From: Gemmatimonadota bacterium
Lineage (GTDB): Bacteria > Gemmatimonadota > Gemmatimonadetes > Gemmatimonadales > GWC2-71-9
Reading direction: 5' to 3'
Length of the DNA: 36,608 nt
Assembly: GCA_029862935.1 (NCBI GenBank)
Contig: JAOTWK010000002.1
Span: 1-36,608, forward strand
Part shown: in pieces, positions 23,940-34,842 of the stretch
Layout: each line of letters starts with the position of its first letter
Numbering within the stretch: position 1 is the stretch's first letter
Notes under the pieces: model-generated
Databases searched by the model: none
Told to the model about the DNA's origin: nothing
Seen by the model: the letters and a program-made list of their open reading frames with translations, nothing else
Position numbers and translations under genes: made by a program

Positions 23940-24879
23940 GCGGCGCGCGGCGAAGGGTCACGGAGTCTGGTATTGCCCAACCGATGACCCCATTGGGCGG
24001 GAGCACCTCGAGCGCGGCGACCGAATCCGAAAATCCACCGGCTCGCATGGCGTAGACCGAGATACTGTCGCGCGTGAACGCGGCAATGCGACCACGGCGT
24101 CCTCGCACCGTCACGATCACGGCCGGGGGATCGCTGATCCACTGACCCGGTCCACCTCCTCGCACCAGCACGGGCACGCCCATGAGCACACGCTCGGACA
24201 CCGCACCGACGTCCGCAAAGATCTCGACTTCACTGTTAGACAGGCGGACGGCACCAAGTCCCGTCGTGTCGATGGCGAGACGGCGTCGGACCGGTTCCCT
24301 GATGCCCTGCAGCATGAGCGCCTCGGTCATGACTGACGTGATTCGTGCGACTGCCGCATCAGGCCCGCGAACCGTGATCTCGGAGGGGAGCACACTCACG
24401 TCTGCAAACAACTGGTACCCGGTATCCGGTTGGACGGTGACTCGCGCGCTGACCGGCACGACCTGCAGCGACACGTCGTCGAGCTGGACGGCAATTGATC
24501 GGGGTTCGAGCCGTTGGGCCCGCACGTCCGCCCCATCAGCCACCTCGAGGTCGCTCAACGACAGCTCCAGCATGTACTGAGCGCCGCTGATGGTATCGGG
24601 GAGCGGCTTGCGAATCATGGGAGGCTGGGCGTAGAGCTTGATCAACTCGCGAGCCGATCCCGCGTAGAGCGCCTGGACTTCGGGAAGCTCACTCGTGAGT
24701 GCGCGGCCTGGCGGCGGCTGGACCTCGAGTCGCACGGCCACGAGTTGCGTGGTCGGTTCCTGCGCGGCGACGGCCGCCCAGAGGATTGCCGCCAGCACGA
24801 GTGCCGTGAGCTTGATCGGCCAATTGTCGAGAACGCGGCTCCGCGCGCTACTGAGTCGACGCTTCCACGATTTCGGCAT
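23932..24879 (-). CDS. YbbR-domain (CdaR-like) membrane-anchored protein
   Basis: The 315-aa protein has a short basic N-terminus, one membrane segment (about residues 22-40, KLTALVLAAILWAAVAAQ) and an extracytoplasmic part with several YbbR-type beta repeats. Recognisable pieces are VTVQPDTGYQLFADVSV with PSEITVRGPDAAV, and a later repeat ending VIVTVRGRR. In Firmicutes YbbR/CdaR regulates the diadenylate cyclase CdaA, but no cyclase gene is present next to it here, so that role is not supported. The ATG lies 32 bases inside the end of tlpA, and its stop overlaps tsaD. Confidence 0.82.
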   Translation of the reverse strand: MPKSWKRRLSSARSRVLDNWPIKLTALVLAAILWAAVAAQEPTTQLVAVRLEVQPPPGRALTSELPEVQALYAGSARELIKLYAQPPMIRKPLPDTISGAQYMLELSLSDLEVADGADVRAQRLEPRSIAVQLDDVSLQVVPVSARVTVQPDTGYQLFADVSVLPSEITVRGPDAAVARITSVMTEALMLQGIREPVRRRLAIDTTGLGAVRLSNSEVEIFADVGAVSERVLMGVPVLVRGGGPGQWISDPPAVIVTVRGRRGRIAAFTRDSISVYAMRAGGFSDSVAALEVLPPNGVIGWAIPDSVTLRRAPRD

Positions 24880-25411
24880 CGGACCGCAGCAGTCTGCGCA
24901 TGAGTGCCACTTGCGTCGGATGATCCCACTCCGCCGCGCCGATCAACTTCTTCACGATCACGCCCTGCCGGTCGATGACAAAACTCTCCGGCACTCCTGT
25001 CGTCTGGTAAATACGCTCGATGGTGGCGGACTGATCGTGCAGAATGTCGAACGTGAGCCCGCGTTCGGCCGTCCACTCGCGCACCATTTCCGTCGAACCA
25101 GCATCCACGCTGACGGCGACGACCTTGAGCCCGTCTGTTTGAAGCGAATCGTAGAGCCGCTGTATGGAGGGCATCTCCTTCACACAGGGGAGGCACCAGG
25201 TTGCCCAGACGTTGAGCAAGATCACCGAGCCACGGTAGTCGGCCAGCGCGACCGTGTCACCCGTCGCCACGCTCACCGCTTTGAAATTGGGTGCTTTGCT
25301 TTCGACACCGATTGGGCCAAGGGAGGGGAAGACCGTGACCCCAAGGACGAGGCCGCCACCCAACAGGCCGACAATGGCCAACACCATGATCCACTGACCG
25401 CGCTGCGTCAT
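24848..25411 (-). CDS. TlpA/ResA-type membrane-tethered thioredoxin
   Basis: The 187-aa product has an N-terminal membrane anchor (about residues 8-30) and a thioredoxin fold of the AhpC/TSA-Redoxin class. The active site WATWCLPCVKEMPS has Cys73 and Cys76, and GVPESFVIDRQGVIVKK carries the cis-Pro region. Such proteins reduce disulfides outside the cytoplasmic membrane, often for cytochrome c maturation. No cytochrome maturation genes are in the window. The ATG is preceded by AGAGGT inside the end of rpe, three bases after its stop. Confidence 0.9.
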   Translation of the reverse strand: MTQRGQWIMVLAIVGLLGGGLVLGVTVFPSLGPIGVESKAPNFKAVSVATGDTVALADYRGSVILLNVWATWCLPCVKEMPSIQRLYDSLQTDGLKVVAVSVDAGSTEMVREWTAERGLTFDILHDQSATIERIYQTTGVPESFVIDRQGVIVKKLIGAAEWDHPTQVALMRRLLRSDAEIVEASTQ

Positions 25412-25414
25412 CCG

Positions 25415-26086
25415 TCAAACCTCTACCAGACAGCGTCTTCGGAGTTCCTGCACCTGACGTCCCGGATCGTCAGTCCCGAAAATCGCGTGGCCAGCAACGA
25501 ACGTGTCCGCCCCGGCGGCATGCGCCGCCGCGATCGTGTCGAGCGCAATGCCGCCATCCACCTCCAAGGCGGCATCACTTCCAAACTGCGTGAGGAGCGA
25601 GCGAGCCCGTGCGATCTTGTCCAACGACGCCGGAATGAACTGCTGTGCGGCATAACCGGGATTCACCGTCATGATCAGCACGAGGTCCAGATCAGCGATG
25701 ATCTCCTCCATATAGGTAAGTGGTGTTCCGGGGTTGAGGGCGAGTCCTGCTCGCATGCCCCGGTCCCGCACGGCTCGGGCCTGTCGTTGTGCATGCCGAG
25801 TCGCCTCCGGGTGAAATGTAAACACCGCGGCTCCTGCGTCGGCGAATGGCTCGATGTAGATCTCGGGTCTCTCCACCATGAGATGGACGTCGACCGGGAG
25901 ACGAGTCACGCGTCGGATGGCCTCGATCATCTTGGCGCCGAACGTGAGGTTCGGGACGAAATGCCCGTCCATCACGTCCACATGGATCCAATCCGCGCCG
26001 GCAGACTCGACCTGTTGAATCTGCTCGGCGAGGCGCACGAGGTCGGCACTCAGGACACTGGGGGCAATTCGCACTCCGCCCTTCAT
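25415..26086 (-). CDS. rpe: Ribulose-phosphate 3-epimerase
   Basis: The 223-aa protein shows the full Rpe pattern: IAPSVLSADLVRL at the N-terminus, HVDVMDGHFVPNLTFG, PVDVHLMVERPE, MTVNPGYAAQQFIP and LEVDGGIALDTI. It interconverts ribulose 5-phosphate and xylulose 5-phosphate in the pentose phosphate pathway. The NPG motif is followed by YAAQ where FGGQ is common, a small variation outside the catalytic Asp and His residues. The start ATG overlaps the PASTA-gene stop as ATGA and has GGAGGGAGGA upstream; the longer frame to 26788 is shadow of the PASTA gene. Confidence 0.96.
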   Translation of the reverse strand: MKGGVRIAPSVLSADLVRLAEQIQQVESAGADWIHVDVMDGHFVPNLTFGAKMIEAIRRVTRLPVDVHLMVERPEIYIEPFADAGAAVFTFHPEATRHAQRQARAVRDRGMRAGLALNPGTPLTYMEEIIADLDLVLIMTVNPGYAAQQFIPASLDKIARARSLLTQFGSDAALEVDGGIALDTIAAAHAAGADTFVAGHAIFGTDDPGRQVQELRRRCLVEV

Positions 26087-26892
26087 TCGTCCTCCCTCCG
26101 AGCCAAGGTGACGTTCACGGCAGTGCCGGCAGCGCTGAGGGTTCCCGGCGCCGGCTGCTGCTCGATGATCGTGCCCGGCGCTCCCCGAAACGTCGAGCGA
26201 CGGACGGTGGTTCCAAGCCTGAGCCCGGCCTCTCTGAGGAGCGAGTCGGCGGTCTCCGGCGTGAGGCCGATCAGGTCCGGTACGCTGATGGTTGGGGCAC
26301 CGACGCTGATGACGAGCGTCACGTCTGTGCCCGGGAGCAGCGCGGTGCCGGCCGGAGGCCGGGAATTGATCACGACGCCCTTCGGGGCCGGCGCCTGCGT
26401 CGCTTCGGTGCGCCCCAGACGGAGTCCCGCCGCGCTCAGCAGCTGCTCGGCGATCGTGGCGTCGTACCCGCTCACGTCCGGTACCGGGATCCGTGAGGGA
26501 CCGCTGCTGACCCAGAGCTCGACTGCAAAGCCCTGAGGAACGGCCACTCCTGCGGGGGGCTCTTGCCACATGACTGAGCCGCGTGCCGCTGTCGGATGGC
26601 TTTCGACGCGTACGGCGCCAGTGGTGAGCCCGGCGTCCGACACGGTCGCCTCCGCCCGGTCTTGGGGCAGTCCCACGAGACGGGGTACCGAGGTCGAGGA
26701 TGCAAAGATCGGAGCCGGAAAGAGCAGGAGTGCTGCGATGACGTAGCCAACCACGAAGGCGCCTGCCGCCCCACCCAGCCACCACCACACGCGCCCACCC
26801 GGAAGGGTACGGGTCTGCGGCAGCCGCGCGCGGAGGTCACGTATCCAGCGTGTCAGGTCACCGCGAGATGTCACGTGACGTCGGAATCTCAT
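26083..26892 (-). CDS. Membrane-anchored protein with three PASTA domains and no kinase
   Basis: The 269-aa product has a basic cytoplasmic N-terminus of about 35 residues, one membrane segment (36-59, VWWWLGGAAGAFVVGYVIAA) and three extracytoplasmic PASTA repeats of about 65 residues. The repeats begin at SVPRLVGLPQDRAEA (68), IPVPDVSGYDATIAE (about 134) and SVPDLIGLTPETADS (about 203). PASTA domains bind peptidoglycan fragments or beta-lactams in PknB-type kinases and some penicillin-binding proteins. Here neither catalytic domain is attached. It lies between rsmB and rpe with ATGA overlaps on both sides. A separate soluble kinase is encoded at 21180-22013. Confidence 0.9.
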   Translation of the reverse strand: MRFRRHVTSRGDLTRWIRDLRARLPQTRTLPGGRVWWWLGGAAGAFVVGYVIAALLLFPAPIFASSTSVPRLVGLPQDRAEATVSDAGLTTGAVRVESHPTAARGSVMWQEPPAGVAVPQGFAVELWVSSGPSRIPVPDVSGYDATIAEQLLSAAGLRLGRTEATQAPAPKGVVINSRPPAGTALLPGTDVTLVISVGAPTISVPDLIGLTPETADSLLREAGLRLGTTVRRSTFRGAPGTIIEQQPAPGTLSAAGTAVNVTLARREDE

Positions 26893-28148
26893 GCGTGTCG
26901 TCTCAGCTGGGCGGCGTACCCGCCATCGGTTCCTGCATCCGCAGGGAAGATGAACCGGTCGTCGCCGTCACGAACGAAACTTGGATGACGCTCCAAGAAA
27001 TTGTCGATTTGCAGCTCGTTTTCCTCCGGCTCCAGCGAACAGGTCAGGTAGACCAGCCGTCCCCCCACATTCAATGTCGACGCCACGCCGTCCAGAATCC
27101 TGCGTTGGCGCTCGACGAGGTGACCCAAACGGTCCGCCGACAAGCGCCAACGCGCATCGGGGTGTCGAGCCATGGTGCCGGTTGCACTGCACGGCGCGTC
27201 TACCAGGACCACATCGCAAGCACCGCGCTTGAGCGGCGGCCTGCTGGCGTCGGCGACAACTAAGGATACACCGGGCGCCGTCCGTGTCACGGTGTCACGG
27301 AGCATCTGGATCCGATCGCGTCGGAGGTCCGAGGCAAGGACATGGCGTGCGCGTCGGCTCAGGACCGCCGTCTTTCCACCTGGGGACGCGCAGGCATCCC
27401 ACACGGTGGCCGCCGCCGGCACGGATACCGAGGCGAGGAGTTCCGCTTGTGCCGCGTCCTGCACCACGAACACGCCGCGGTCGTAGCCGGGGAGGTTGCG
27501 GATCGACCCGGTCTGCACCACGACGCCCGCTCCGAAGGGAGCGGGCGTGCTCGCAACCCCGGCATCGGACAACATGGTCTTGAGCACAGTGGTGCTGCCG
27601 TCGACCGGTTGCAGGACGAGCGGCGGCTGCAGGTTGTTGTGATGCAGCAGCGCCTCGGTACGCTCGAGACCAAACCGCGCCGTCCAGCGCTCAACCAGCC
27701 AGTGTGGATGGGAATACTCGTCGGCGAGGTCGAGCGACGTGTCGTCCGGCCTCCCGGGATCCCGTGTGAGGCGCCGCAAGACAGCGTTGACCAACCGGGC
27801 GGCTCCGGGGTTCAACTGCTGCTTCGTGATCTCGACAGCGGTGAATAGAGCGGCGTAGCGTGGAATCCGCTCGAGGTACAGCATTTGGTACGCGCCGATG
27901 CGGAGCAGGTCCCTCAGGTCTGGGTCAAGCTGCTGACGGCGTTGAGTCAGCAGCGGGTCGACACGGAGATCGAGCCGGGTTCGGTGTCGCAGGACGCCGG
28001 CCGAGATTTCGTGGGTGAGCCGGCGGTCCCGCTCCTCGAGCGACGCCGCGGACTCGGTCAGGGCCTCCTCGAATCGCTGACCCGACCTGACGCGCCGAAG
28101 CACCTCCAGTGCCGCGGTACGAGCAGCCGTGCCCGCGGTCACCCTCAA
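26889..28148 (-). CDS. rsmB: 16S rRNA (cytosine-C5) methyltransferase RsmB
   Basis: The 419-aa protein has an N-terminal NusB-like RNA-binding helical domain (about residues 8-130) and a C-terminal SAM-dependent methyltransferase. The motifs are VWDACASPGGKTAVLSR, VDAPCSATGTMARHPDARWR (Cys320) and YLTCSLEPEENE (Cys370). The two cysteines match the dual-cysteine mechanism of RNA m5C methyltransferases; RsmB methylates C967 of 16S rRNA in E. coli. The likely start is TTG at 28148, overlapping the thiG stop as TTGA, with GTG at 28142 as alternative. The stop overlaps the PASTA gene. Confidence 0.94.
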   Translation of the reverse strand: MRVTAGTAARTAALEVLRRVRSGQRFEEALTESAASLEERDRRLTHEISAGVLRHRTRLDLRVDPLLTQRRQQLDPDLRDLLRIGAYQMLYLERIPRYAALFTAVEITKQQLNPGAARLVNAVLRRLTRDPGRPDDTSLDLADEYSHPHWLVERWTARFGLERTEALLHHNNLQPPLVLQPVDGSTTVLKTMLSDAGVASTPAPFGAGVVVQTGSIRNLPGYDRGVFVVQDAAQAELLASVSVPAAATVWDACASPGGKTAVLSRRARHVLASDLRRDRIQMLRDTVTRTAPGVSLVVADASRPPLKRGACDVVLVDAPCSATGTMARHPDARWRLSADRLGHLVERQRRILDGVASTLNVGGRLVYLTCSLEPEENELQIDNFLERHPSFVRDGDDRFIFPADAGTDGGYAAQLRRHA

Positions 28149-28942
28149 TCCAGCATGCCAGTCGTGGGGCTCGACGGAGCCGCAATCTCGCGTCGCGGCA
28201 TCCGACCGGACAGGAAGGCGAGCCGCCCAGCGTCCACCGCATGATGCATGGCCAGCGCCATGCCGATGGGATCCCGCGCCTCAGCGAGGGCCGTGTTCAT
28301 GAGGATGCCGTCCACTCCCTGCTCCATGGTCAGGCAGGCATCCGACGCGGTCCCCACTCCCGCGTCGACGATCACCGGCGCTTCTAGGCGGCGCTTGATC
28401 GTGCGGATCGTGTAGGGATTGACCAGCCCCAGGCCGCTGCCAATGGGTGAGGCCAGCGGCATCACGGCTGCGCATCCAGCGTCCTCGAGCCGCAGGGCCG
28501 TAATGAGATCTTCGTTCGTGTAGGCCATCACCTTGAACCCTTCGGCAACCAGGACCTTCGTGGCGTCGAGCAGACTAGCGACGTCGGGGAGCAGCGTTTC
28601 TTGGTCACCGATGACTTCGAGCTTGACGAACTCGTTGAAACCGGCTTCGCGCGCCAAACGCGCGTAGCGGATCGCATCGTCTGCCGTGTAGCAGCCGGCG
28701 GTGTTGGCGAGGAGGAAGAAGCGGTTGGGATCGAGGTGGTGGAGGATGCCCTCCTCCTTGGAGCGGTCGAGGTCGACGCGACGCACCGCGACGGTCACGA
28801 TCTCGGCACCGGACGCCTCGATAGCGCGAACCATCGTCTCGTTGTCTTTGTATTTGCCGGTCCCCACGAGTAGCCGGGATCGGAACGTCCGGCCGCCGAC
28901 GACAAAGGGGGCACCAGGAGTTGCGTTCACAGTCGTGTGCAT
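28145..28942 (-). CDS. thiG: Thiazole synthase ThiG
   Basis: The 265-aa protein has the ThiG signatures RSRLLVGTGKY, VTVAVRRVDLDR, LLANTAGCYTADDAI, FVKLEVIGD (Lys107 is the predicted Schiff-base lysine), and MPLASPIGSGLG with VDAGVG further on. ThiG condenses 1-deoxy-D-xylulose 5-phosphate, dehydroglycine and the ThiS thiocarboxylate into the thiazole of thiamine. The thiS gene lies 26 bases upstream and a TenI-like gene before that. The C-terminal tail (REIAAPSSPTTGMLD) appears unstructured. Confidence 0.96.
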   Translation of the reverse strand: MHTTVNATPGAPFVVGGRTFRSRLLVGTGKYKDNETMVRAIEASGAEIVTVAVRRVDLDRSKEEGILHHLDPNRFFLLANTAGCYTADDAIRYARLAREAGFNEFVKLEVIGDQETLLPDVASLLDATKVLVAEGFKVMAYTNEDLITALRLEDAGCAAVMPLASPIGSGLGLVNPYTIRTIKRRLEAPVIVDAGVGTASDACLTMEQGVDGILMNTALAEARDPIGMALAMHHAVDAGRLAFLSGRMPRREIAAPSSPTTGMLD

Positions 28943-28968
28943 GGTGGAAGGGTGCCTTCAGCCGCTCG

Positions 28969-29169
28969 TCAGCCTCCGCCGACGAAATGAACGAGCTCGA
29001 CGCAATCGCCGTCGCTGAGGCTAGTTTCGGCAAGCGCCTGCCGTCGAACGATCGTGCGATTCAGCTCGACCACGACGGAGCGCGGATCGAGGTCCAAACC
29101 AGCCAAGAGATCGAGCAGCGAGGCCTCGGCGGGAAGCGCCCGCGACTCGCCGTTCACGATCACTGTCAT
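28969..29169 (-). CDS. thiS: Sulfur carrier protein ThiS
   Basis: The 66-aa protein starts MTVIVNGESRALPAEASL and ends with VHFVGGG. The C-terminal Gly-Gly is required for adenylation and thiocarboxylation by ThiF, and ThiS then donates sulfur to ThiG. I use the ATG at 29169, which starts directly at the beta-grasp fold. An ATG at 29181 and a GTG at 29244 are in-frame alternatives with little Shine-Dalgarno support. A hairpin lies between it and the preceding gene. No thiF is in the window. Confidence 0.94.
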   Translation of the reverse strand: MTVIVNGESRALPAEASLLDLLAGLDLDPRSVVVELNRTIVRRQALAETSLSDGDCVELVHFVGGG

Positions 29170-29212
29170 ACCGTTGTGCATGCCCAATCGTCCCACGACG
29201 GGAGTGGCGTGT

Positions 29213-29228
29213 ACCCTCCGAGGAGGGT
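29213..29228. repeat. Perfect short inverted repeat between the tenI-like gene and thiS
   Basis: ACCCTCC and GGAGGGT form seven-base arms around a two-base centre, ending at the last base of the TenI-like stop codon. No T-run follows on either strand, so it is not a standard terminator. An intercistronic hairpin that shapes thiS expression or mRNA stability is possible. It could also be chance in GC-rich DNA. Confidence 0.45.
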
Positions 29229-29830
29229 CACGAGTGAGTCTCACCCAAAGATACCAACATCTGAGCCGCTACTGAACGCGGATCCGCCGCTTCCCACAGT
29301 GCCGTAATGACCGCGACGCCGTACGCCCCCTGTTCGAGGCAGGCGGTCACGCGGTCCGGCGTCACGCCACCGATGGCAATTACGGTGGCCGGTTGGGCGT
29401 CGCGGATAGCACTCGTGCCGAGACCAGGGTGATCGGGGTGCGACCGCGTGTTCCAGATGGGGCCTAAGAACACGAAGTCCGCGCCGGCCGCGCTTGCGTC
29501 TTTCGCTTCGTCGGGATCGTGAGTCGATCGACCGATGACAACCTCGGATCCAAGGAGTCGGCGCACGTCGGCGGTAGGCAATCCGGTCGCCGGCAAATGG
29601 ACACCGACGGCTCCGATGTATGGCACCAGGTCGACCCGATCGTTGACCAGTAGGCTGACCCCCTCGTCGACAAGGCGCCGTCCAATCTCCGCCAGGCGAC
29701 GCCCGCTCGTGCGCCGTCCGCGCAGATGCAACCCGACGGGACCGGCCGCGACGATGGCGTGCAGTCGCTCGTCGAGATCCGGCAGGTTGAGAATGTGATC
29801 GTTGGTGATGGCGTGAAGGCGTGGGATCAC
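29228..29830 (-). CDS. tenI: TenI/ThiE-family protein, more TenI-like (thiazole tautomerase)
   Basis: The 200-aa TIM-barrel protein clearly belongs to the thiamine phosphate synthase superfamily: LHAITND, LLVNDRVDLV, GRSTHDPDEA, ADFVFLGPIWNT and VIAIGGVTPDRV. The usual ThiE feature VHLGQED is replaced by VHLPATGLP, and the pyrimidine-pyrophosphate-binding QLRxK region reads LHLRGR. Both changes resemble Bacillus TenI, which tautomerises the thiazole made by ThiG. The position just upstream of thiS and thiG fits either function. It starts at GTG 29830, overlapping the fmt stop as GTGA. ThiE activity cannot be excluded. Confidence 0.85.
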   Translation of the reverse strand: MIPRLHAITNDHILNLPDLDERLHAIVAAGPVGLHLRGRRTSGRRLAEIGRRLVDEGVSLLVNDRVDLVPYIGAVGVHLPATGLPTADVRRLLGSEVVIGRSTHDPDEAKDASAAGADFVFLGPIWNTRSHPDHPGLGTSAIRDAQPATVIAIGGVTPDRVTACLEQGAYGVAVITALWEAADPRSVAAQMLVSLGETHS

Positions 29831-30768
29831 GACGGTGTGTCAAACCTATCGCCGACCTTGATGCTACGGCCGCGAATCCATTCAGCCGCTCCCATGCGTG
29901 CCTTGCCGGACGGCTGGACATCGAGAAACTGCAATGCGCCATCTGCGGTGGCAATCACGAGAGCGGGATCCGTCTTGACGACCATCCCGGGCGTGTCACC
30001 CTCGACATACTCGTCGGCGAGCCGAGGACCGAACAGCTTGATTTCTTTCCCTCGCAATGTCGTCCACGAGCCCGGTCGCGGGTCGAAGGCACGAACCTGT
30101 CGGGCGATGCGCGCCGCCGGTTCCTCCCAGCGGATTCTGGCAAGTGCACGCGTGATCTTCGGAGCGTAGGTGGCTTGGGTGTGGTCCTGGTGCTTCAACG
30201 CCGCCGCCCCCGTGTCGAGCAGTGCGAGGCCCTCGACCAAGGCCAATGCCCCGAGCTCCGCTAGTCGCACGGTAAGCTCACCGCCTGTTTCATCTGGCGG
30301 GATCGGAGTCGTGACCTGATGAATGATGGGACCGGCGTCCATCTTCGTTTCCATGTGCATGATGGTGATCCCGGTCTTCTGGTATCCCTCGAGAATGGCG
30401 TGCTCGATGGGAGCGGCTCCGCGAAGCTTTGGCAGCAGCGACGCGTGCACGTTTACCATTCCCCGGGGTGCGAGATCGAGAATCTCCTTTCTGAGTATGT
30501 GTCCGTATGCTGCGACGACACCGATCTCATGCTCGAAGGACGCGAGCTCACTGAGGAACTCGGTCGTACTGGGGCTTTCCGGCTGGAGTACGGGAATTCC
30601 CTCTTCCAGCGCGACTACCTTGACGGGCGGCGGGAGCGAGGACGATCGCGATCGGCCACGCGGCCGGTCCGGCTGCGTCACGGCGGCCACGACATCGAAG
30701 CCCTCACCAACCATCGCACGGAGCGACGGAATCGCGAACTCGGGCGTGCCCCAGAAGACGATCCGCAT
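29827..30768 (-). CDS. fmt: Methionyl-tRNA formyltransferase
   Basis: The 313-aa protein starts MRIVFWGTPEFAIPSL and has the formyltransferase core AAYGHILRKEIL, NVHASLLPKLRGAAPI (Asn106 and His108) and MDAGPII (Asp144), matching the catalytic Asn-His-Asp triad. A C-terminal tRNA-binding domain follows from about residue 210. It formylates initiator Met-tRNA with 10-formyl-tetrahydrofolate. The ATG is two bases after the def stop; the frame open to 31053 is def shadow. The pairing with def is a classic arrangement. Confidence 0.96.
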   Translation of the reverse strand: MRIVFWGTPEFAIPSLRAMVGEGFDVVAAVTQPDRPRGRSRSSSLPPPVKVVALEEGIPVLQPESPSTTEFLSELASFEHEIGVVAAYGHILRKEILDLAPRGMVNVHASLLPKLRGAAPIEHAILEGYQKTGITIMHMETKMDAGPIIHQVTTPIPPDETGGELTVRLAELGALALVEGLALLDTGAAALKHQDHTQATYAPKITRALARIRWEEPAARIARQVRAFDPRPGSWTTLRGKEIKLFGPRLADEYVEGDTPGMVVKTDPALVIATADGALQFLDVQPSGKARMGAAEWIRGRSIKVGDRFDTPS

Positions 30769-30770
30769 CG

Positions 30771-31316
30771 TCAGCGCTCGGCGACCGAGCCGGGTTGCGC
30801 CAACACGTGTTTCTCCTCGCCCATCTCGGCCCAGCGCGACTTTCGCCATTTCTTCAAGAGCATGCGTCGTTTGAGTGGGCTGAGGTGGTCGAGGAACAGC
30901 ACACCGTCGAGATGGTCGATCTCGTGTTGGATGGCACGTGCTTGAAGGTCTGACGCTTCGATCTGCACCCGCTCGTCGTCCAACGTGGTCGTCTCCAGCA
31001 CGATTCGGCGCGACCGGTCGACATCGGCAAAGACGTCGGGGATCGATAGGCACCCCTCTTCGCCGCGCACCGTTCCCTCTCGGTCGAGAATCTGCGGGTT
31101 GATGAGGATCACGGCGTCGTCATCTTCGGTCTGCACGACGGCAACCCGCCGTGCGACCCCGATCTGATTGGCGGCCAAGCCAATGCCGCTGTCGGCGTGC
31201 ATGGTATCGAACAGGTCGCGCACGAGCTGGCGCACCACGTCGTCGACCGCTCGGATCGCGGCAGCCTCCTCTCGAAGTACGTTCGAGCCAAGCAGCTTGA
31301 TCGGTCGGATGGCCAC
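30771..31316 (-). CDS. def: Peptide deformylase
   Basis: The 181-aa protein has the three deformylase motifs GIGLAANQIG (44-53), EEGCLSIP with metal ligand Cys89, and QHEIDHLDG with His131 and His135. It removes the formyl group from the N-terminal methionine of new proteins, using a catalytic metal. It starts at GTG 31316, two bases after the yajC stop, and is followed directly by fmt, so the enzymes that add and remove the formyl group are co-expressed. Confidence 0.96.
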   Translation of the reverse strand: MAIRPIKLLGSNVLREEAAAIRAVDDVVRQLVRDLFDTMHADSGIGLAANQIGVARRVAVVQTEDDDAVILINPQILDREGTVRGEEGCLSIPDVFADVDRSRRIVLETTTLDDERVQIEASDLQARAIQHEIDHLDGVLFLDHLSPLKRRMLLKKWRKSRWAEMGEEKHVLAQPGSVAER

Positions 31317-31318
31317 GA

Positions 31319-33798
<2,480 letters not shown>

Positions 33799-33806
<8 letters not shown>

Positions 33807-34842
33807 TGGTGTCGAAGATCGACGGCTGGTCACCGGCAGCGTGTGGAGGGAGCGTGTAGCCGTAGTGCCGATAGGCTGCGGGACTCGCCGCACGGCCCCG
33901 GGGCGTGCGGTGCAGGAACCCCTGCTGAATGAGAAACGGCTCGTACACCTCCTCCAGCGTGCCCGGATCCTCACCGACCGCAACGGCGATGGTGTTCAGC
34001 CCCACGGGCCCGCCGTCGTACTTCTCGATGATGATCTGCAGAATCCGGGCATCCATGTCGTCGAGTCCGTACTCGTCCACGTTCAGTCGGCTGAGAGCCG
34101 CTTCGGCGACGGTCTTCGTAATGGTTCCGTCCGCGCGGACCTGCGCATAGTCCCGCACACGGCGCAGCAGTCGATTTGCGACGCGGGGCGTTCCACGGCT
34201 CCGCTTCGCGATCTCGACCGCACCGTCCGGATCCATTGTGACCTCTAAGATCTTGGCCGATCGGATCACAATCTGCTGCAGGTCTTCGGCGGGATAGTAG
34301 CCCAAGCGTTCCACGATGCCGAACCGCGCTCGCATCGGTGGGGTCAGCATGCCGTAGCGGGTCGATGCCCCAACGAGCGTGAACGGCTCCACGCTCATCG
34401 GGATCGTCTGGGCATTCGGTCCATCGGCGATTCGCACGTCGACCCGGAAGTCCTCCATGGCAGGGTAGAGGAACTCCTCGAGCGCCGGTCGCATGCGGTG
34501 AATCTCGTCGATGAACAGCACGTCGCCCTGGCGTAATGTGGTGAGCATACCCACGAGATCGCCTGCCCGCTCCAAGACCGGTCCACTCGTCGTGCGCACA
34601 TTCACCCCCATCTCCCGTGCGATGAGGATGGCGAGGGTGGTCTTGCCAAGGCCGGGCGGTCCGAAAAACAGAGTGTGATCCAGCGGTTCGCTTCGCTGTC
34701 TGGCGGCGTCGATCGCGATCTGCAGGCTTTCCTTGACCGTCTCCTGTCCTACGAATTCCGCGAGCCGAGCCGGGCGGAGCGACGCTTCGGCGGAACCCTC
34801 CTCTGGGAGCGCTTCCGGCGTGGTGATCTCGGTTCTGCTCAC
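33799..34842 (-). CDS. ruvB: Holliday junction branch migration ATPase RuvB
   Basis: The 347-aa AAA+ protein has Walker [10 protein letters not shown] (61-69), Walker B LFIDEIHR (Asp112 and Glu113), the sensor-1 region [19 protein letters not shown] with its arginine finger, and a C-terminal winged-helix domain ([20 protein letters not shown]). The hexamer drives branch migration with RuvA. The sensor-1 segment reads STRYGML where TTRAGLL is more usual, a small variation. It starts at GTG 34842, overlapping the small zinc-ribbon gene as GTGA. Confidence 0.96.

Noticed and set aside
23932..24879. A c-di-AMP regulatory unit around the YbbR-domain protein
   Set aside because: No diadenylate cyclase (CdaA/DisA) or phosphoglucosamine mutase gene is adjacent, so the CdaR role cannot be claimed.
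24695..26536. A 613-codon plus-strand open frame
   Set aside because: It lies antisense to ybbR, tlpA, rpe and the PASTA gene, all of which have clear family motifs. Its translation has no recognisable domain and is a high-GC shadow.
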